From: Prevotella sp.
GTDB taxonomy: Bacteria; Bacteroidota; Bacteroidia; Bacteroidales; Bacteroidaceae
Direction of reading: 5' to 3'
DNA: 64,000 nucleotides
NCBI GenBank assembly: GCA_017617615.1
Contig: JAFZVV010000009.1
Location: 137,337-201,336, forward strand
A program made the translations under genes and the position numbers. Positions 49,082 to 58,615 of this stretch are shown here, piece by piece. Below the pieces are notes generated by a model. It was not told where the DNA came from and searched no databases. It saw nothing but the letters and a program-made list of their open reading frames with translations. Numbering within the stretch: the stretch's first letter is position 1; every line of letters starts with the position of its first letter.

Positions 49082-51163
49082 ATGGCAATCAACAATAAAA
49101 AAGACAACAACCTCCTGGAAATATTCACCCGCACCATATTGGTGCTGGTATCAACGGCATTAATCGTATGGGCCTTGCCCGGACAGACAGAATTGCGCCT
49201 CAACTACGAAATAGGGCGCCCATGGATAGGCAGCGCGCTGATAGCCGACTTCAACTACGACGTCTTGCGTGCCGACAGCACCATCACGAGAGAGAAGGAA
49301 GAAATCACGAGAAGTTTCGTTCCCTTCTATGTGCTCGACGACAAGGTGGAACAAAGAGCCATCGATGATTTCTGCAACAACTTCACCGAGGAGAACGTCG
49401 GTTCGCTCTTTACCTATAAAGACCAAATTGTGCGTCGCCTGCACTTTCTCTACAGTCAGCCCATCATGAGTGCCGCCGACTACAATAGCATCTTCGATGC
49501 CGACTCATCGGCAGTCATCAGGGTGTCGAAAGACAAGGAGGCGAACCGTTTGCGTATAGACAATGTCCTGTCCGAATCCAAAGCTCACGAGATGCTGTTC
49601 TTCGACGATGACCTTAGCGAGCACAAGTCGCAACTCAACAAGTTCAACATGGACTACTACATCCGTCCGAACATCAAGTATGACAAGGTACGAAGCGAGT
49701 TGGAACTGGAGCAGTTGCTGAGCAACGTCGCCACAGGAATAGGCAAGAAAGTGGAGAAAGGCGAGAAAATCATCGACCGCGGCGAAATCGTCACCGACAC
49801 TGTTGCCCTGAAAATCGACTCGATGCTGAAAGCACTCAACGGCGACCAAGCCAAGGACAACAAGTTCCTGCTGGGCCATACCATGGGCCAGTCGCTCTAC
49901 GTACTGATGTTCATCACATTGTTTACTTGTTACCTTATCATCTTCAGGAAGAACTACTTCAACAAGCCCCGCAATATCCTCATGCTCTATGCCATGATCA
50001 TCATCTTCCCCATCATGGTATCCTTCCTCGCCCGGCAAAACCTCCTGAGCGTCTACCTCCTGCCTCTGGCCATGGTGCCCATGCTCTCGCAGGTGTTCCT
50101 CGACTCCCGCACCGCGTTCATCACCCATGTGTGCGTGACCATGGTGTCGGCACTGGCCGTCAGCGACCGTTTCGAATTCATTGCCATACAGATAGTGGCG
50201 GGCCTGACAGCCATCTTCGCCCTGAGCGACATGTCGAAGCGTGCCCATCTGTTCAAGGCTGTCATATTGGTCTTCGTCTGCAGTTCCATCACGCATTTAG
50301 CCCTGCAACTCATCCAGACAGGCGAGGCGCATCTTCACGACAAGACCTATATGGTGTTCTTCCTCAACGGCATCCTGCTGCTGCTCACCTATCCGCTGAT
50401 GTACGTCATCGAAAATGCTTTCGGGTTCACGTCGAACATCACGCTCTTCGAACTCTCCGACACCAACAAAGACTTGCTCCGACGCCTGAGCGAGGTAGCA
50501 CCCGGCACCTTCCAGCATTCCATCACCGTGGGCAATCTGGCCTCCGAGATAGCCAACCGCATCAATGCCAACGGACTGCTCGTGCGTACAGGCGCCCTCT
50601 ACCATGACATCGGCAAGATGGCCAACCCCGTGTTCTTCACCGAGAACCAAGCCAACGTGAACCCCCACGATAAACTCAACGAGAAAGAGAGTGCGCAAAT
50701 CATCATCAGTCATGTCACTGAGGGACAGAAACTGGCAGAAGAATACGACCTGCCTGTTGTCATCAAGAACTTCATCCTCACCCATCATGGCCAGGGACTG
50801 GCCAAATATTTCTACGTCAAATACAAGAACGCACATCCCGACGAAGAAATCGACACCGACATCTTCTCCTATCCCGGCCCGAATCCCAACACCCGTGAAC
50901 AAGCCATACTCATGATGGCCGATGCTGTGGAAGCCGCATCAAGGTCACTCGACGAGTACAACGACGAGACCATCCGCAACCTGGTCAACAAGCTCGTCGA
51001 CGGACAGGTGAATGCCGGTTTCTTCACCGAGTGCCCCATCACGTTCCGCGACATCACCATAGCCAAGCAAGTGATGGTGGAAAGACTGAAAAACATCTAC
51101 CATACCCGCATCAAGTATCCAGAACTCAACAAAGAAAAGACCGACGAGAACATAGACCAATAA
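49082..51163 (+). CDS. 7TM receptor with intracellular HD hydrolase (7TMR-HD / PgpH family)
   Basis: The 693-residue protein has an N-terminal transmembrane helix (about 15-33). An extracytoplasmic 7TMR-HDED domain follows (about 40-260), then seven predicted helices between 265 and 450, then a C-terminal HD domain (about 470-665). The HD metal ligands are visible as H479, H508/D509 (YHDIGKMANP), H544 and H568/H569 (THHGQG). The family includes PgpH, a c-di-AMP phosphodiesterase, so cyclic dinucleotide hydrolysis is the probable role. What the sensor domain detects is unknown. A terminator follows at 51207-51263. I found no clear promoter in the 179 nt separating it from gltX. Confidence 0.9.
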   Translation: MAINNKKDNNLLEIFTRTILVLVSTALIVWALPGQTELRLNYEIGRPWIGSALIADFNYDVLRADSTITREKEEITRSFVPFYVLDDKVEQRAIDDFCNNFTEENVGSLFTYKDQIVRRLHFLYSQPIMSAADYNSIFDADSSAVIRVSKDKEANRLRIDNVLSESKAHEMLFFDDDLSEHKSQLNKFNMDYYIRPNIKYDKVRSELELEQLLSNVATGIGKKVEKGEKIIDRGEIVTDTVALKIDSMLKALNGDQAKDNKFLLGHTMGQSLYVLMFITLFTCYLIIFRKNYFNKPRNILMLYAMIIIFPIMVSFLARQNLLSVYLLPLAMVPMLSQVFLDSRTAFITHVCVTMVSALAVSDRFEFIAIQIVAGLTAIFALSDMSKRAHLFKAVILVFVCSSITHLALQLIQTGEAHLHDKTYMVFFLNGILLLLTYPLMYVIENAFGFTSNITLFELSDTNKDLLRRLSEVAPGTFQHSITVGNLASEIANRINANGLLVRTGALYHDIGKMANPVFFTENQANVNPHDKLNEKESAQIIISHVTEGQKLAEEYDLPVVIKNFILTHHGQGLAKYFYVKYKNAHPDEEIDTDIFSYPGPNPNTREQAILMMADAVEAASRSLDEYNDETIRNLVNKLVDGQVNAGFFTECPITFRDITIAKQVMVERLKNIYHTRIKYPELNKEKTDENIDQ

Positions 51164-51206
51164 TACTATATTACAAGAAGTATATCCCTATACTTCCAGG
51201 CGCTGT

Positions 51207-51263
51207 GGCATCCGAGAATTGCACAAAATCAAGAAAATGTGCAATTTTCGGATGCCGTTTTGT
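51207..51263 (+). terminator. Terminator of the 7TMR-HD gene
   Basis: A long stem (GGCATCCGA then AATTGCAC pairing with GTGCAATT then TCGGATGCC) ends in GTTTTGTT, 44 nt after the stop. Confidence 0.8.
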
Positions 51264-51292
51264 TAATAAATATTAACTTTTTTGCGGCGATG

Positions 51293-51324
51293 TGTGGAAA
51301 TTCTGAACAATTTATGTAATTTTG
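51293..51324 (+). promoter_or_regulatory. Promoter of the FadL-type outer-membrane protein gene
   Basis: TAATTTTG (51317-51324) fits the -7 consensus. TGTG (51293-51296), one mismatch from TTTG, lies 20 nt upstream. The ATG follows 28 nt downstream. Confidence 0.5.
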
Positions 51325-51352
51325 CAAACAATTTCAACAAAATTAGTTTAAA

Positions 51353-52963
51353 ATGTGTAAAATCAGATTGTATGTTATGGCTATGGCCATGCTGTTTTCA
51401 GGAGAATCATTTGCAGGAGGAATTCTAACCAACACGAATACCAACGTGGCATTCAACCGCAACTTTGCCCGCGACGGTGTGATAGCCATCGACGGTGTGT
51501 ACTCCAACCCGGCTGGTGTATCGTTCATGCCTCAGGGCTGGCATTTCTCCATCACCAACCAGAGTGTGAAACAAACGCGTACCATCAAGAGCGGCATCTC
51601 CATTCCCGCCTTTGCGGGCACACCGTTCTACCAGCCCTTCAAGTTGAATGGCGGTGACGAGAACGGCATCAAGACCTTTGAGGGTGTGGCAACAGCCCCC
51701 ATCCTTCCCTCGTTCCAACTCGCCCATGTGGGTGAATCGTGGACGCTGCAAACCAGTTTTGCCATGATTGGTGGTGGTGGCAAATGCACGTTCAACCATG
51801 GTCTTGGCTCCTTTGAGCGCACCATTTCACTTCTGCCCGCCATCATCTCCCAGGTGAATGACAAATACGCCCAGTTCCCCGAGTTGGCTGGCATCGGTCT
51901 GGGTCTTGGCACCACGACACCCGGCTATTCCGTGGAAAGCTATATCCATGGCCAGCAATATGTCTTTGGTCTGCAGTTGGGCGCATCATACAAAATCAGC
52001 GACCACTGGTCGGTATATGGTGGTTTCCGGTTCAACTACGTCTACAACAAATACGAAGGCAACATCCGCAATATCAGCGTGAACATCGCAGGAGAGAACC
52101 AGAACCTCTCCAACTATGTCTCCAATGCCAGTGCCCAACTGGGGCAGGTGGCCTCGATGCTGCAGGGCAAGGCCCAGACCTACTCAGAAGCCGCCAAGCA
52201 GCTGCAAGACATCGACCCGTCACAGGCTGCTGCCGCCGCTGCCGCTGCCAGCAAGTATGCCGAGGGAGCCCAGGGCCTTGAAACGGTAGCCTCGATGCAA
52301 GGACTGGTATCCGACAAGTACCTCGATTGCGCCCAACGGGGCTGGGCCATCTGTCCCATCATTGGTGCCGATTTCCGTTACGGCAAGCTCAATATCGGTG
52401 CGCGTATAGAGTTCACCACCCATTTCAATATCGAGAACGACACCAAGGTCGACGACACCGGTCTTTTCGCCGATGGCGTGAACACCCCTGGCGACATGCC
52501 GGGCATCGCCACCCTGGGTGCCCAATACGAGATTCTCCCCCAGCTCCGCGTGATGGCAGGCGCACACTATTACTTCGACAAGCATGCGCATATGTCGGAA
52601 GACAAGCAGAAACACCTCTCTCATAACACATGGGAGTGGAACGCAGGCGTGGAATACGACCTTACCGACAAAATCATGGTGAGTTGTGGCGGACAGAAGA
52701 CCAACTACGGGTTGGGCGACGGAAAATTCCTCAATGACATGAGTTTCGTAACCAGCAGTTACTCGCTCGGTGTTGGTGGCAGCATCAAGCTCACCGACAA
52801 AATGAAGTTCAACATTGCCTACTTCCAGACTTTCTACGACAAGTTCGACAAAAGCTACTCGCAATCGTTCGATGCAGCCGGCCAAAGCATTACAGCCGAC
52901 TGTACCGACCAGTTCACCCGCACGAACAAGGTGTTCGCCATCGGAGTTGACGTAGACTTCTGA
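51353..52963 (+). CDS. OmpP1/FadL-family outer-membrane transport protein
   Basis: The 536-residue protein begins with a signal peptide (about 1-21, ending SFAGG). It has the FadL hallmark of a short N-terminal hatch followed by SNPAGVSFMPQG (51-62) and a beta-barrel rich in alternating aromatic strands. It ends in DVDF, a typical outer-membrane terminal Phe. The family moves hydrophobic molecules across the outer membrane; the substrate here is unknown. Residues about 245-325 are an unusual Ala/Gln-rich helical insert. It has its own promoter and is convergent with priA. Confidence 0.82.
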   Translation: MCKIRLYVMAMAMLFSGESFAGGILTNTNTNVAFNRNFARDGVIAIDGVYSNPAGVSFMPQGWHFSITNQSVKQTRTIKSGISIPAFAGTPFYQPFKLNGGDENGIKTFEGVATAPILPSFQLAHVGESWTLQTSFAMIGGGGKCTFNHGLGSFERTISLLPAIISQVNDKYAQFPELAGIGLGLGTTTPGYSVESYIHGQQYVFGLQLGASYKISDHWSVYGGFRFNYVYNKYEGNIRNISVNIAGENQNLSNYVSNASAQLGQVASMLQGKAQTYSEAAKQLQDIDPSQAAAAAAAASKYAEGAQGLETVASMQGLVSDKYLDCAQRGWAICPIIGADFRYGKLNIGARIEFTTHFNIENDTKVDDTGLFADGVNTPGDMPGIATLGAQYEILPQLRVMAGAHYYFDKHAHMSEDKQKHLSHNTWEWNAGVEYDLTDKIMVSCGGQKTNYGLGDGKFLNDMSFVTSSYSLGVGGSIKLTDKMKFNIAYFQTFYDKFDKSYSQSFDAAGQSITADCTDQFTRTNKVFAIGVDVDF

Positions 52964-52984
52964 CCATCTTCCATTACGACCCGG

Positions 52985-55249
52985 CTACAAGGGGTCGACA
53001 TCGTAATAGACTTGCAGGGCAGCGTAGCGCTTGTCCTGCAAGATTTTGTTTTGTGCCAGGCGCAGGCATTCGCGTACTTTTCCCTGACTGATGCCCGCTT
53101 CGAGTTTGATAACCAACTTTCGTATGCTCATGGACTTTACCCTGGCCACGGCAGGTTTGTCGGGACCCAGCACACGCTCACCGAACCACTGTCTGAGGTA
53201 ACCGCTGAGCAACAGTGCCCCCGACTCTGCCAAGTGCTCCTCCCTGTGCCTGACGTAGGCATTGATGATATGGCTGTAAGGCGGGTAACTGAAAGCCTTG
53301 CGCTCTTCCATCACCTCTCGGTACATGGCCTCATAGTCGTGGTTCACCACATGGCGTATGATAGCGTCGTCGGGATTCTTGGTCTGCAGGATTACCAGGC
53401 CCTGGCTGCCCTTGCGCCCCGAACGCCCACTCACCTGGTCCATGAGCATGAACGCATGTTCGGTAGCCCTGAAGTCGGGGTAATTGAGCAAGCTGTCGGC
53501 GTTGAGGATGCCCACTACGCTCACATGGTCGAAGTCGAGACCCTTGGTCACCATCTGTGTACCGATGAGCAGGTTCGACCTTCCTGCCGAGAAGTCGTCG
53601 ATCAGTCTGGAATAGGCCGTCTTGCTACGCGTAGTGTCGAGGTCCATCCTTGCTATCCTCGCCTCGGGGAAGATGGCAGCAATCTCGTCTTCCACCTTTT
53701 CGGTGCCAAAACCACGTCCCATGAGTTCCTGACTCTCACAACAAGGACATTTTCCGGGTATGCCATAGGTATAGCCACAATAATGGCAAGTAAGCACGTT
53801 CATGGTCTTGTGCAACGTGAGCGACACGTCGCAGTTCTTGCATTTGGGTACCCACCCGCACACCTTACACTCCACCATCGGGGCAAACCCGCGCCGGTTC
53901 TGGAAGAGGATGGCCTGTTCACCTCTCTCAAGAGCCTCGTGCACGGCACCTATCAATTGCGGCGAGAACAAGCCCTTCATCAGTTTCCTACGCCTGAGGT
54001 CTGCGATGTCGACCACCTCGACACGTGGCAGCTGGATGTCGTTGTAGCGCGACATCAGGCTCACCAACCCGTATTTACCTTTCCGGGCATTGTAGTAGCT
54101 CTCCAGGGAAGGCGTGGCGGTACCCAGGAGCGTCTTGGCTCCTGCCATGGCAGCCAACATGATGGCGGTGGAGCGTGCATGATACCTTGGAGCAGGGTCT
54201 TGCTGCTTTAATGATGTCTCGTGTTCCTCGTCAACAATCACCAGCCCGAGGCGCTGGAAGGGAAGGAACACAGCGCTCCTTGCGCCCAGCACCACGTCAT
54301 AGGGATTGTCGGAGAGTTGTTTCTTCCATATCTCCACCCGCTCGGCGTCGCTGTATTTGGAGTGATAGATACCCAGCCGGTTGCCGAACACCTTGAGCAA
54401 CCGTTCGGTCATCTGCACGGTGAGTGCGATTTCCGGCAACAGGTACAACACCTGTTTGTGTTCGCTGAGTGTCTTGGCAATGAGGTGTATGTAGATTTCT
54501 GTCTTTCCACTTGACGTGACCCCATGCAGCAACACCACATTACGTCGAAGAAACTGGAAGAGGATGGTGTTGTAGGCCTCCTGTTGCACGGCATTCAGCC
54601 GCCGCATGTTCTCGGGATGAGGTTCACCGCCATGGTTGAGCCGCCCCACCTCGCGTTGGTAAGCCATCAGGATTTTCCTGTCGATGAGGGCTTTCACCAC
54701 TGAAGCCTTGCAATGTGAAGCGTTGATGAGCTCGTCGCGTGACACCTCCACGGGTTCCACGGTGCAAGTCTCTCCTTCCATGGTATCGTAATGTGAGATG
54801 GCGAGGAAGTCAACCAATACTTTCTGTTGCTGTGGTGCCCTGGCAAGCATGTTGAGTGCGATATGCAAGGCCTGTTCGTTACGGAACTGTGGTGTCAGGG
54901 TAACAAAAGTTTCCGTTCTCGGTTTGTAGTTTTCCTCCTTCAGTCCTGCGGGCAATGCTGCTACATACACGTCACCCAGCGGAGCCATATAATAGTCGGA
55001 AATCCACTGCCAGAGCCGCATCTGCAAGTCAAGTACCAAAGGTTTTTTATCGAGCACGGCATCTATCTCCTTGCATTCGAAATCGGGCTTATTGTCGTGT
55101 ACAACCACCACCAAGGCGATATACCTCTTTGTTCTACCCAGAGGCACAGAAACCCTTGCGCCTACTCCTACCTCCCCACTCCACTTTTGTGGCACAGCAT
55201 ATGTGAACAAGCCATCGAGTGGTAAGGGGAGTATGACGTCTGCGTACAT
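52985..55249 (-). CDS. priA: Primosomal protein N-prime, replication restart helicase PriA
   Basis: PriA reloads the replisome at stalled forks. The ATG at 55249 gives 754 residues (MYADVILPLPLDGLFTYAVP); a start 30 nt upstream is rejected. The Walker A motif (GVTSSGKTEIYIHL) and the DEEH box (IVDEEHETSLKQQD) are present. The zinc-binding insertion is seen in CKVCGWVPKCKNC and in CHYCGYTYGIPGKCPCC. These features and the length fit the family. It is monocistronic on the minus strand, and its 3' end is 22 nt from the FadL-type gene. Confidence 0.95.
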   Translation of the reverse strand: MYADVILPLPLDGLFTYAVPQKWSGEVGVGARVSVPLGRTKRYIALVVVVHDNKPDFECKEIDAVLDKKPLVLDLQMRLWQWISDYYMAPLGDVYVAALPAGLKEENYKPRTETFVTLTPQFRNEQALHIALNMLARAPQQQKVLVDFLAISHYDTMEGETCTVEPVEVSRDELINASHCKASVVKALIDRKILMAYQREVGRLNHGGEPHPENMRRLNAVQQEAYNTILFQFLRRNVVLLHGVTSSGKTEIYIHLIAKTLSEHKQVLYLLPEIALTVQMTERLLKVFGNRLGIYHSKYSDAERVEIWKKQLSDNPYDVVLGARSAVFLPFQRLGLVIVDEEHETSLKQQDPAPRYHARSTAIMLAAMAGAKTLLGTATPSLESYYNARKGKYGLVSLMSRYNDIQLPRVEVVDIADLRRRKLMKGLFSPQLIGAVHEALERGEQAILFQNRRGFAPMVECKVCGWVPKCKNCDVSLTLHKTMNVLTCHYCGYTYGIPGKCPCCESQELMGRGFGTEKVEDEIAAIFPEARIARMDLDTTRSKTAYSRLIDDFSAGRSNLLIGTQMVTKGLDFDHVSVVGILNADSLLNYPDFRATEHAFMLMDQVSGRSGRKGSQGLVILQTKNPDDAIIRHVVNHDYEAMYREVMEERKAFSYPPYSHIINAYVRHREEHLAESGALLLSGYLRQWFGERVLGPDKPAVARVKSMSIRKLVIKLEAGISQGKVRECLRLAQNKILQDKRYAALQVYYDVDPL

Positions 55250-55311
55250 AGAGGAAAAAAGAAAAAGGTGTTGGGGCAAGGGAGGCTGCAGGGCGGCACG
55301 CCCGCTGCATA

Positions 55312-55932
55312 TCAGAAATAGATGGTCAGGGCCACGTGTCCGGTATTGGCCTTTGTCTTGAAAGCCTTCACATCGTCGGCCACGTTTTCCATGGTAATCT
55401 CATTTGTCGACCGGCACACGAGGTTGTAGTTCACCGACAACTGGAGGAACCTCAGGAGCAGCACTCCGGCACCGGCGTTGAGGCTGAATCCCGACTCCTT
55501 GAATTTCCACGTCTTTGCCGCCTCGAGGATTTTGTCGTCATTCTTGAGGCTAAAGTCAAACTCCGGACCGGCATAGGCGAACAACTCAATTGAAGAGCCA
55601 CGGAGCAAGTCGATTTGCAAGTTGACGGGAACGGCCACCATCTTGGAAGTGATTTCCACAGGATTCTCTGTGCCCACTTCCACCTTACGCTGGTCGTACA
55701 ATCCCGAGACATTGACACTGAAGCCTATTGAACTTTTCGTCGGGAGACTCACTTTCAAAGTCGGGCCGATAAAGAAACCATTCTTGTCTTCTTTATTCAT
55801 CTTGAGTTTCCCGAACGACCAGTTGGTGTAGTTATATCCACCCTTCACACCCAGGCGCACCTGTGCCTGGGTGTTGGTCATCCATAGGGAAAGGAAGGCT
55901 GTCAGGAGCAGCAAGCACTGGATTCTTCTCAT
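55312..55932 (-). CDS. PorT-family outer-membrane beta-barrel protein
   Basis: The 206-residue protein has a signal peptide (MRRIQCLLLLTAFLSLWMTN, cleaved near TQAQV) and eight to ten short amphipathic strands ending in HVALTIYF, an outer-membrane terminus. It fits the PorT-type OMP_b-brl_2 group. PorT of Porphyromonas is required for type IX secretion. Its place 15 nt downstream of gldN suggests it belongs to the same operon. Whether it is the true PorT or a generic small barrel is not settled. Confidence 0.75.
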   Translation of the reverse strand: MRRIQCLLLLTAFLSLWMTNTQAQVRLGVKGGYNYTNWSFGKLKMNKEDKNGFFIGPTLKVSLPTKSSIGFSVNVSGLYDQRKVEVGTENPVEITSKMVAVPVNLQIDLLRGSSIELFAYAGPEFDFSLKNDDKILEAAKTWKFKESGFSLNAGAGVLLLRFLQLSVNYNLVCRSTNEITMENVADDVKAFKTKANTGHVALTIYF

Positions 55933-55947
55933 GGCACGGTGGTTTGT

Positions 55948-56988
55948 TTAGTGTCGTTCGCGGCGCACCGATACCCTGGCAGCACTTGACGACGATGACG
56001 GTGAGGAAGAGCGTCTGCGCTTCGACACTTTCTCCTCGCCACTGTCTTCCGAACGACGGGTTTTCTTCACTTTCTTTGCCTTCGCCTCGGTTTGTGTCTG
56101 GGCGATGCTGTCGAGAGAGTCTTTCTTGGCCTGATTGCCGAAGATGTTGCTTTCGAAATCCATCAGTTCTCTTTCTATTCGCCGCTGTTCCAAGGCCATG
56201 GTAGAGTCGTCGGGGCAATACTGCGCGAGCGTACGTCCGAGCATGTTGGTGGTCTTGTATATCTTTCCACTGTAGCGGTTGAGCGTGAAATAGTCGTCGG
56301 CACTCATGGTGGCGCTGTTGTTGATGTTGCTGGTCATGATGGTATGCTTGCTGAGGAAAGGTGCCACATCGTCATACTTCACCCAGAAGAGCGGGTATTT
56401 CGTTGTTCCCTCACCGAAGTCATCTTCTCTCATCATGATGGGGCATAGTGCGATGACTTTCCGGTGGAAAGTCGATGTCCCCTGGTCATAATATGCGCTC
56501 TCCTTCAGATAGTAGCCTTTCACTTCTCTCGAAGGGATGTCGCTATTGTCGATACGCACCTTTCCGTTGTTGCGCTCGTAGTAGATGTGATAGTTGTTGA
56601 GGAACGCGAGAGGCTTTACCCTTGCCGAGTCGTCGAAACTCTCATTGCCATCGAGCCGGTACTCATACACCTTGATGTTGCCGTGCATCATCAGTTTGAA
56701 GAGATAGGTGAAGAGGTTCATCTGCGTGCCAACGGGTTCCACGGGATAGTACAGTCCGGCATTAGCGTCATCTTCGAGGTTGAGTTCCCTGTAGATGTCG
56801 CGACGCCACACCACGTCTTCCGACATGGCAGCAGTGGTAGGGAACGCTATCTGCGCCCTTGTGGTGATGTTGTTGGCATTCGACCTGGCTGTCTGTTGTT
56901 GTTCGCCTTGGTTTCTGCGCGCCTGTGGTTGTGCTGCCACATTCAGCGCCATGCACGCTGCGAGCAAGATGAATACTATGCGTCTCAT
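55948..56988 (-). CDS. gldN: Type IX secretion / gliding protein GldN (PorN)
   Basis: GldN forms periplasmic rings with GldK on the outer membrane. The 346 residues start with a signal peptide (MRRIVFILLAACMALNVAAQ). Family-like segments include VVWRRDIYRELNLEDDANAG and NLFTYLFKLMMHGNIKVYEY. The last 55 or so residues are a Lys/Arg/Ser-rich low-complexity tail (after residue 290), beyond the conserved part. It lies 28 nt after gldM. Confidence 0.9.
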   Translation of the reverse strand: MRRIVFILLAACMALNVAAQPQARRNQGEQQQTARSNANNITTRAQIAFPTTAAMSEDVVWRRDIYRELNLEDDANAGLYYPVEPVGTQMNLFTYLFKLMMHGNIKVYEYRLDGNESFDDSARVKPLAFLNNYHIYYERNNGKVRIDNSDIPSREVKGYYLKESAYYDQGTSTFHRKVIALCPIMMREDDFGEGTTKYPLFWVKYDDVAPFLSKHTIMTSNINNSATMSADDYFTLNRYSGKIYKTTNMLGRTLAQYCPDDSTMALEQRRIERELMDFESNIFGNQAKKDSLDSIAQTQTEAKAKKVKKTRRSEDSGEEKVSKRRRSSSPSSSSSAARVSVRRERH

Positions 56989-57016
56989 ATCGAAAATTCT
57001 TCCTGGTTATATGGTG

Positions 57017-58573
57017 TTAATTCACGATGACCTCCATGGCCTGCGGCAATTTGCGGGTGATGCCGTCGGGGCCGGTGGCAGTGACATTGGTGATGTAGAA
57101 TCGTTTGTTTCGTGAGAGTTTCCTGAAGGCTTCTTTCTGACGGTCGGAGAACGAAGCTCCGCTGGATGCCATAGGCACGGCATTACCCATGTTGTCGTAG
57201 AACACCGTCTCGAAACTGACCACGCGGAATTCGATGTCGAGCAGACCATCGTCGATGGCAGCCTTGAGGGTGTTCACGCCCATGAGCGAGGCCTTGGCGA
57301 GTCTGCCCCCCTTGTATCTGTCAGTGCCGATAGAGATATACGCTGTCGGGTCGGGGAGTTTCCTCACGTGGAACGTCGCTGTTCCCATGGTACGGCTCTG
57401 TCCCTTGTCCGACCCTGTCACGGTGAAGGTGACATCCTGTCCTACTGCCGATGGAACGGCGATGTAGTGTCCGTTGCCTTGTGAGGTGAGCGACCCTCCG
57501 GTCATCGAAAGCGACACTGAGTTCTGTGATATTCCGGCGCAGGTGACGCTGATGGGGTTCTGGAATCCGGCATAGAGCACGTTCATCAGGTCGGCTGCGA
57601 TAGTGGCTCCCGAAGGTGGTGCAATGACATTGTATTTCTGCTTGAACTCACGCCGGATAATATCTCCCTCGGCATTTTTCATGAGGATGTATCCTGCGAA
57701 GGAGTGGTCACCTACGCCACCTGCTGTAATCGAGTAGGTTCCGTTGGGCGAACTGATGCGCGAGCCATTGACATAGATTTCAGGACGCTGGGTGGTATCC
57801 ACGGCAGCCATGATGATATTGGCGGTGAGGCGTTCCCCGGGATAGAGGGTAGTCTTGTCGGGCACCACGAAGGCCTCGAGTTTGTTGACACGGATATCTT
57901 TCATGCCGACGTTGGCCACGAGGGAGTGCAGCACTTCACCCTCGGCATACCTCACGTCGTTCTGCAGTTTTGACAACAATGTCACGGCAGCCGACACCGG
58001 CATGTCCTCGAACAAGTATTCCTGCCAGTTCTTCCCCAGGGCGTTGAGTTTCTTCGGCGGTTCGGTAGACAGGTTGCTGGAGATGATGTCTTGTTGCCGT
58101 GGGTCGCTCACGAGTTTCAGTATCCTCTCGCGATACGAGTCGACAGCCTCTTTGAGCGCCTTTCCCTTTCCTGTTCCTGGGGCGAGCATCACGAAGCTGG
58201 CAGCCTCGAGATCATCCTTGTTGACGATACTGTTGAGTTTTCCTTCCGGTCCGTCGGCTTCTCTGACGATAGCCTCTTTGAGTTGCTGTGCGAAATTGTA
58301 GAGCGAGTCGCTCATGTCTTTCACCCCTTTGGCTTTCTCAAACCACTCCCTCACCTTTTCCGGGTTCGACTTCATCTGTTCGTCGAGGTCGCCAAGCAGC
58401 GCGAGGTTCTCCTTCATGGAGTTCTGTGTAGAGCGGTTGAGGCTCTCCTCCACAATAGAGAAACCGTTGAGCACCTCCGATGAGATGTTCAGGGCGAGCA
58501 TGGCCATCAAGACGACATACATGAGGTTGATCATCTTCTGGCGTGGTGAGACAGGTCTTTTCTTTATTGCCAT
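57017..58573 (-). CDS. gldM: Type IX secretion / gliding motor protein GldM (PorM)
   Basis: GldM with GldL forms the inner-membrane, proton-driven motor of the type IX secretion system. The 518-residue protein has a short cytoplasmic N-terminus, one transmembrane helix (about 14-34, MINLMYVVLMAMLALNISSE), and a long periplasmic part of four stacked beta-rich domains. The C-terminal region contains PDPTAYISIGTDRYKGG. It is 42 nt after gldL. Confidence 0.94.
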   Translation of the reverse strand: MAIKKRPVSPRQKMINLMYVVLMAMLALNISSEVLNGFSIVEESLNRSTQNSMKENLALLGDLDEQMKSNPEKVREWFEKAKGVKDMSDSLYNFAQQLKEAIVREADGPEGKLNSIVNKDDLEAASFVMLAPGTGKGKALKEAVDSYRERILKLVSDPRQQDIISSNLSTEPPKKLNALGKNWQEYLFEDMPVSAAVTLLSKLQNDVRYAEGEVLHSLVANVGMKDIRVNKLEAFVVPDKTTLYPGERLTANIIMAAVDTTQRPEIYVNGSRISSPNGTYSITAGGVGDHSFAGYILMKNAEGDIIRREFKQKYNVIAPPSGATIAADLMNVLYAGFQNPISVTCAGISQNSVSLSMTGGSLTSQGNGHYIAVPSAVGQDVTFTVTGSDKGQSRTMGTATFHVRKLPDPTAYISIGTDRYKGGRLAKASLMGVNTLKAAIDDGLLDIEFRVVSFETVFYDNMGNAVPMASSGASFSDRQKEAFRKLSRNKRFYITNVTATGPDGITRKLPQAMEVIVN

Positions 58574-58615
58574 TTCTTGGTCTTGCTGGATTTAACAGTC
58601 ACGCTGACCGCATGG

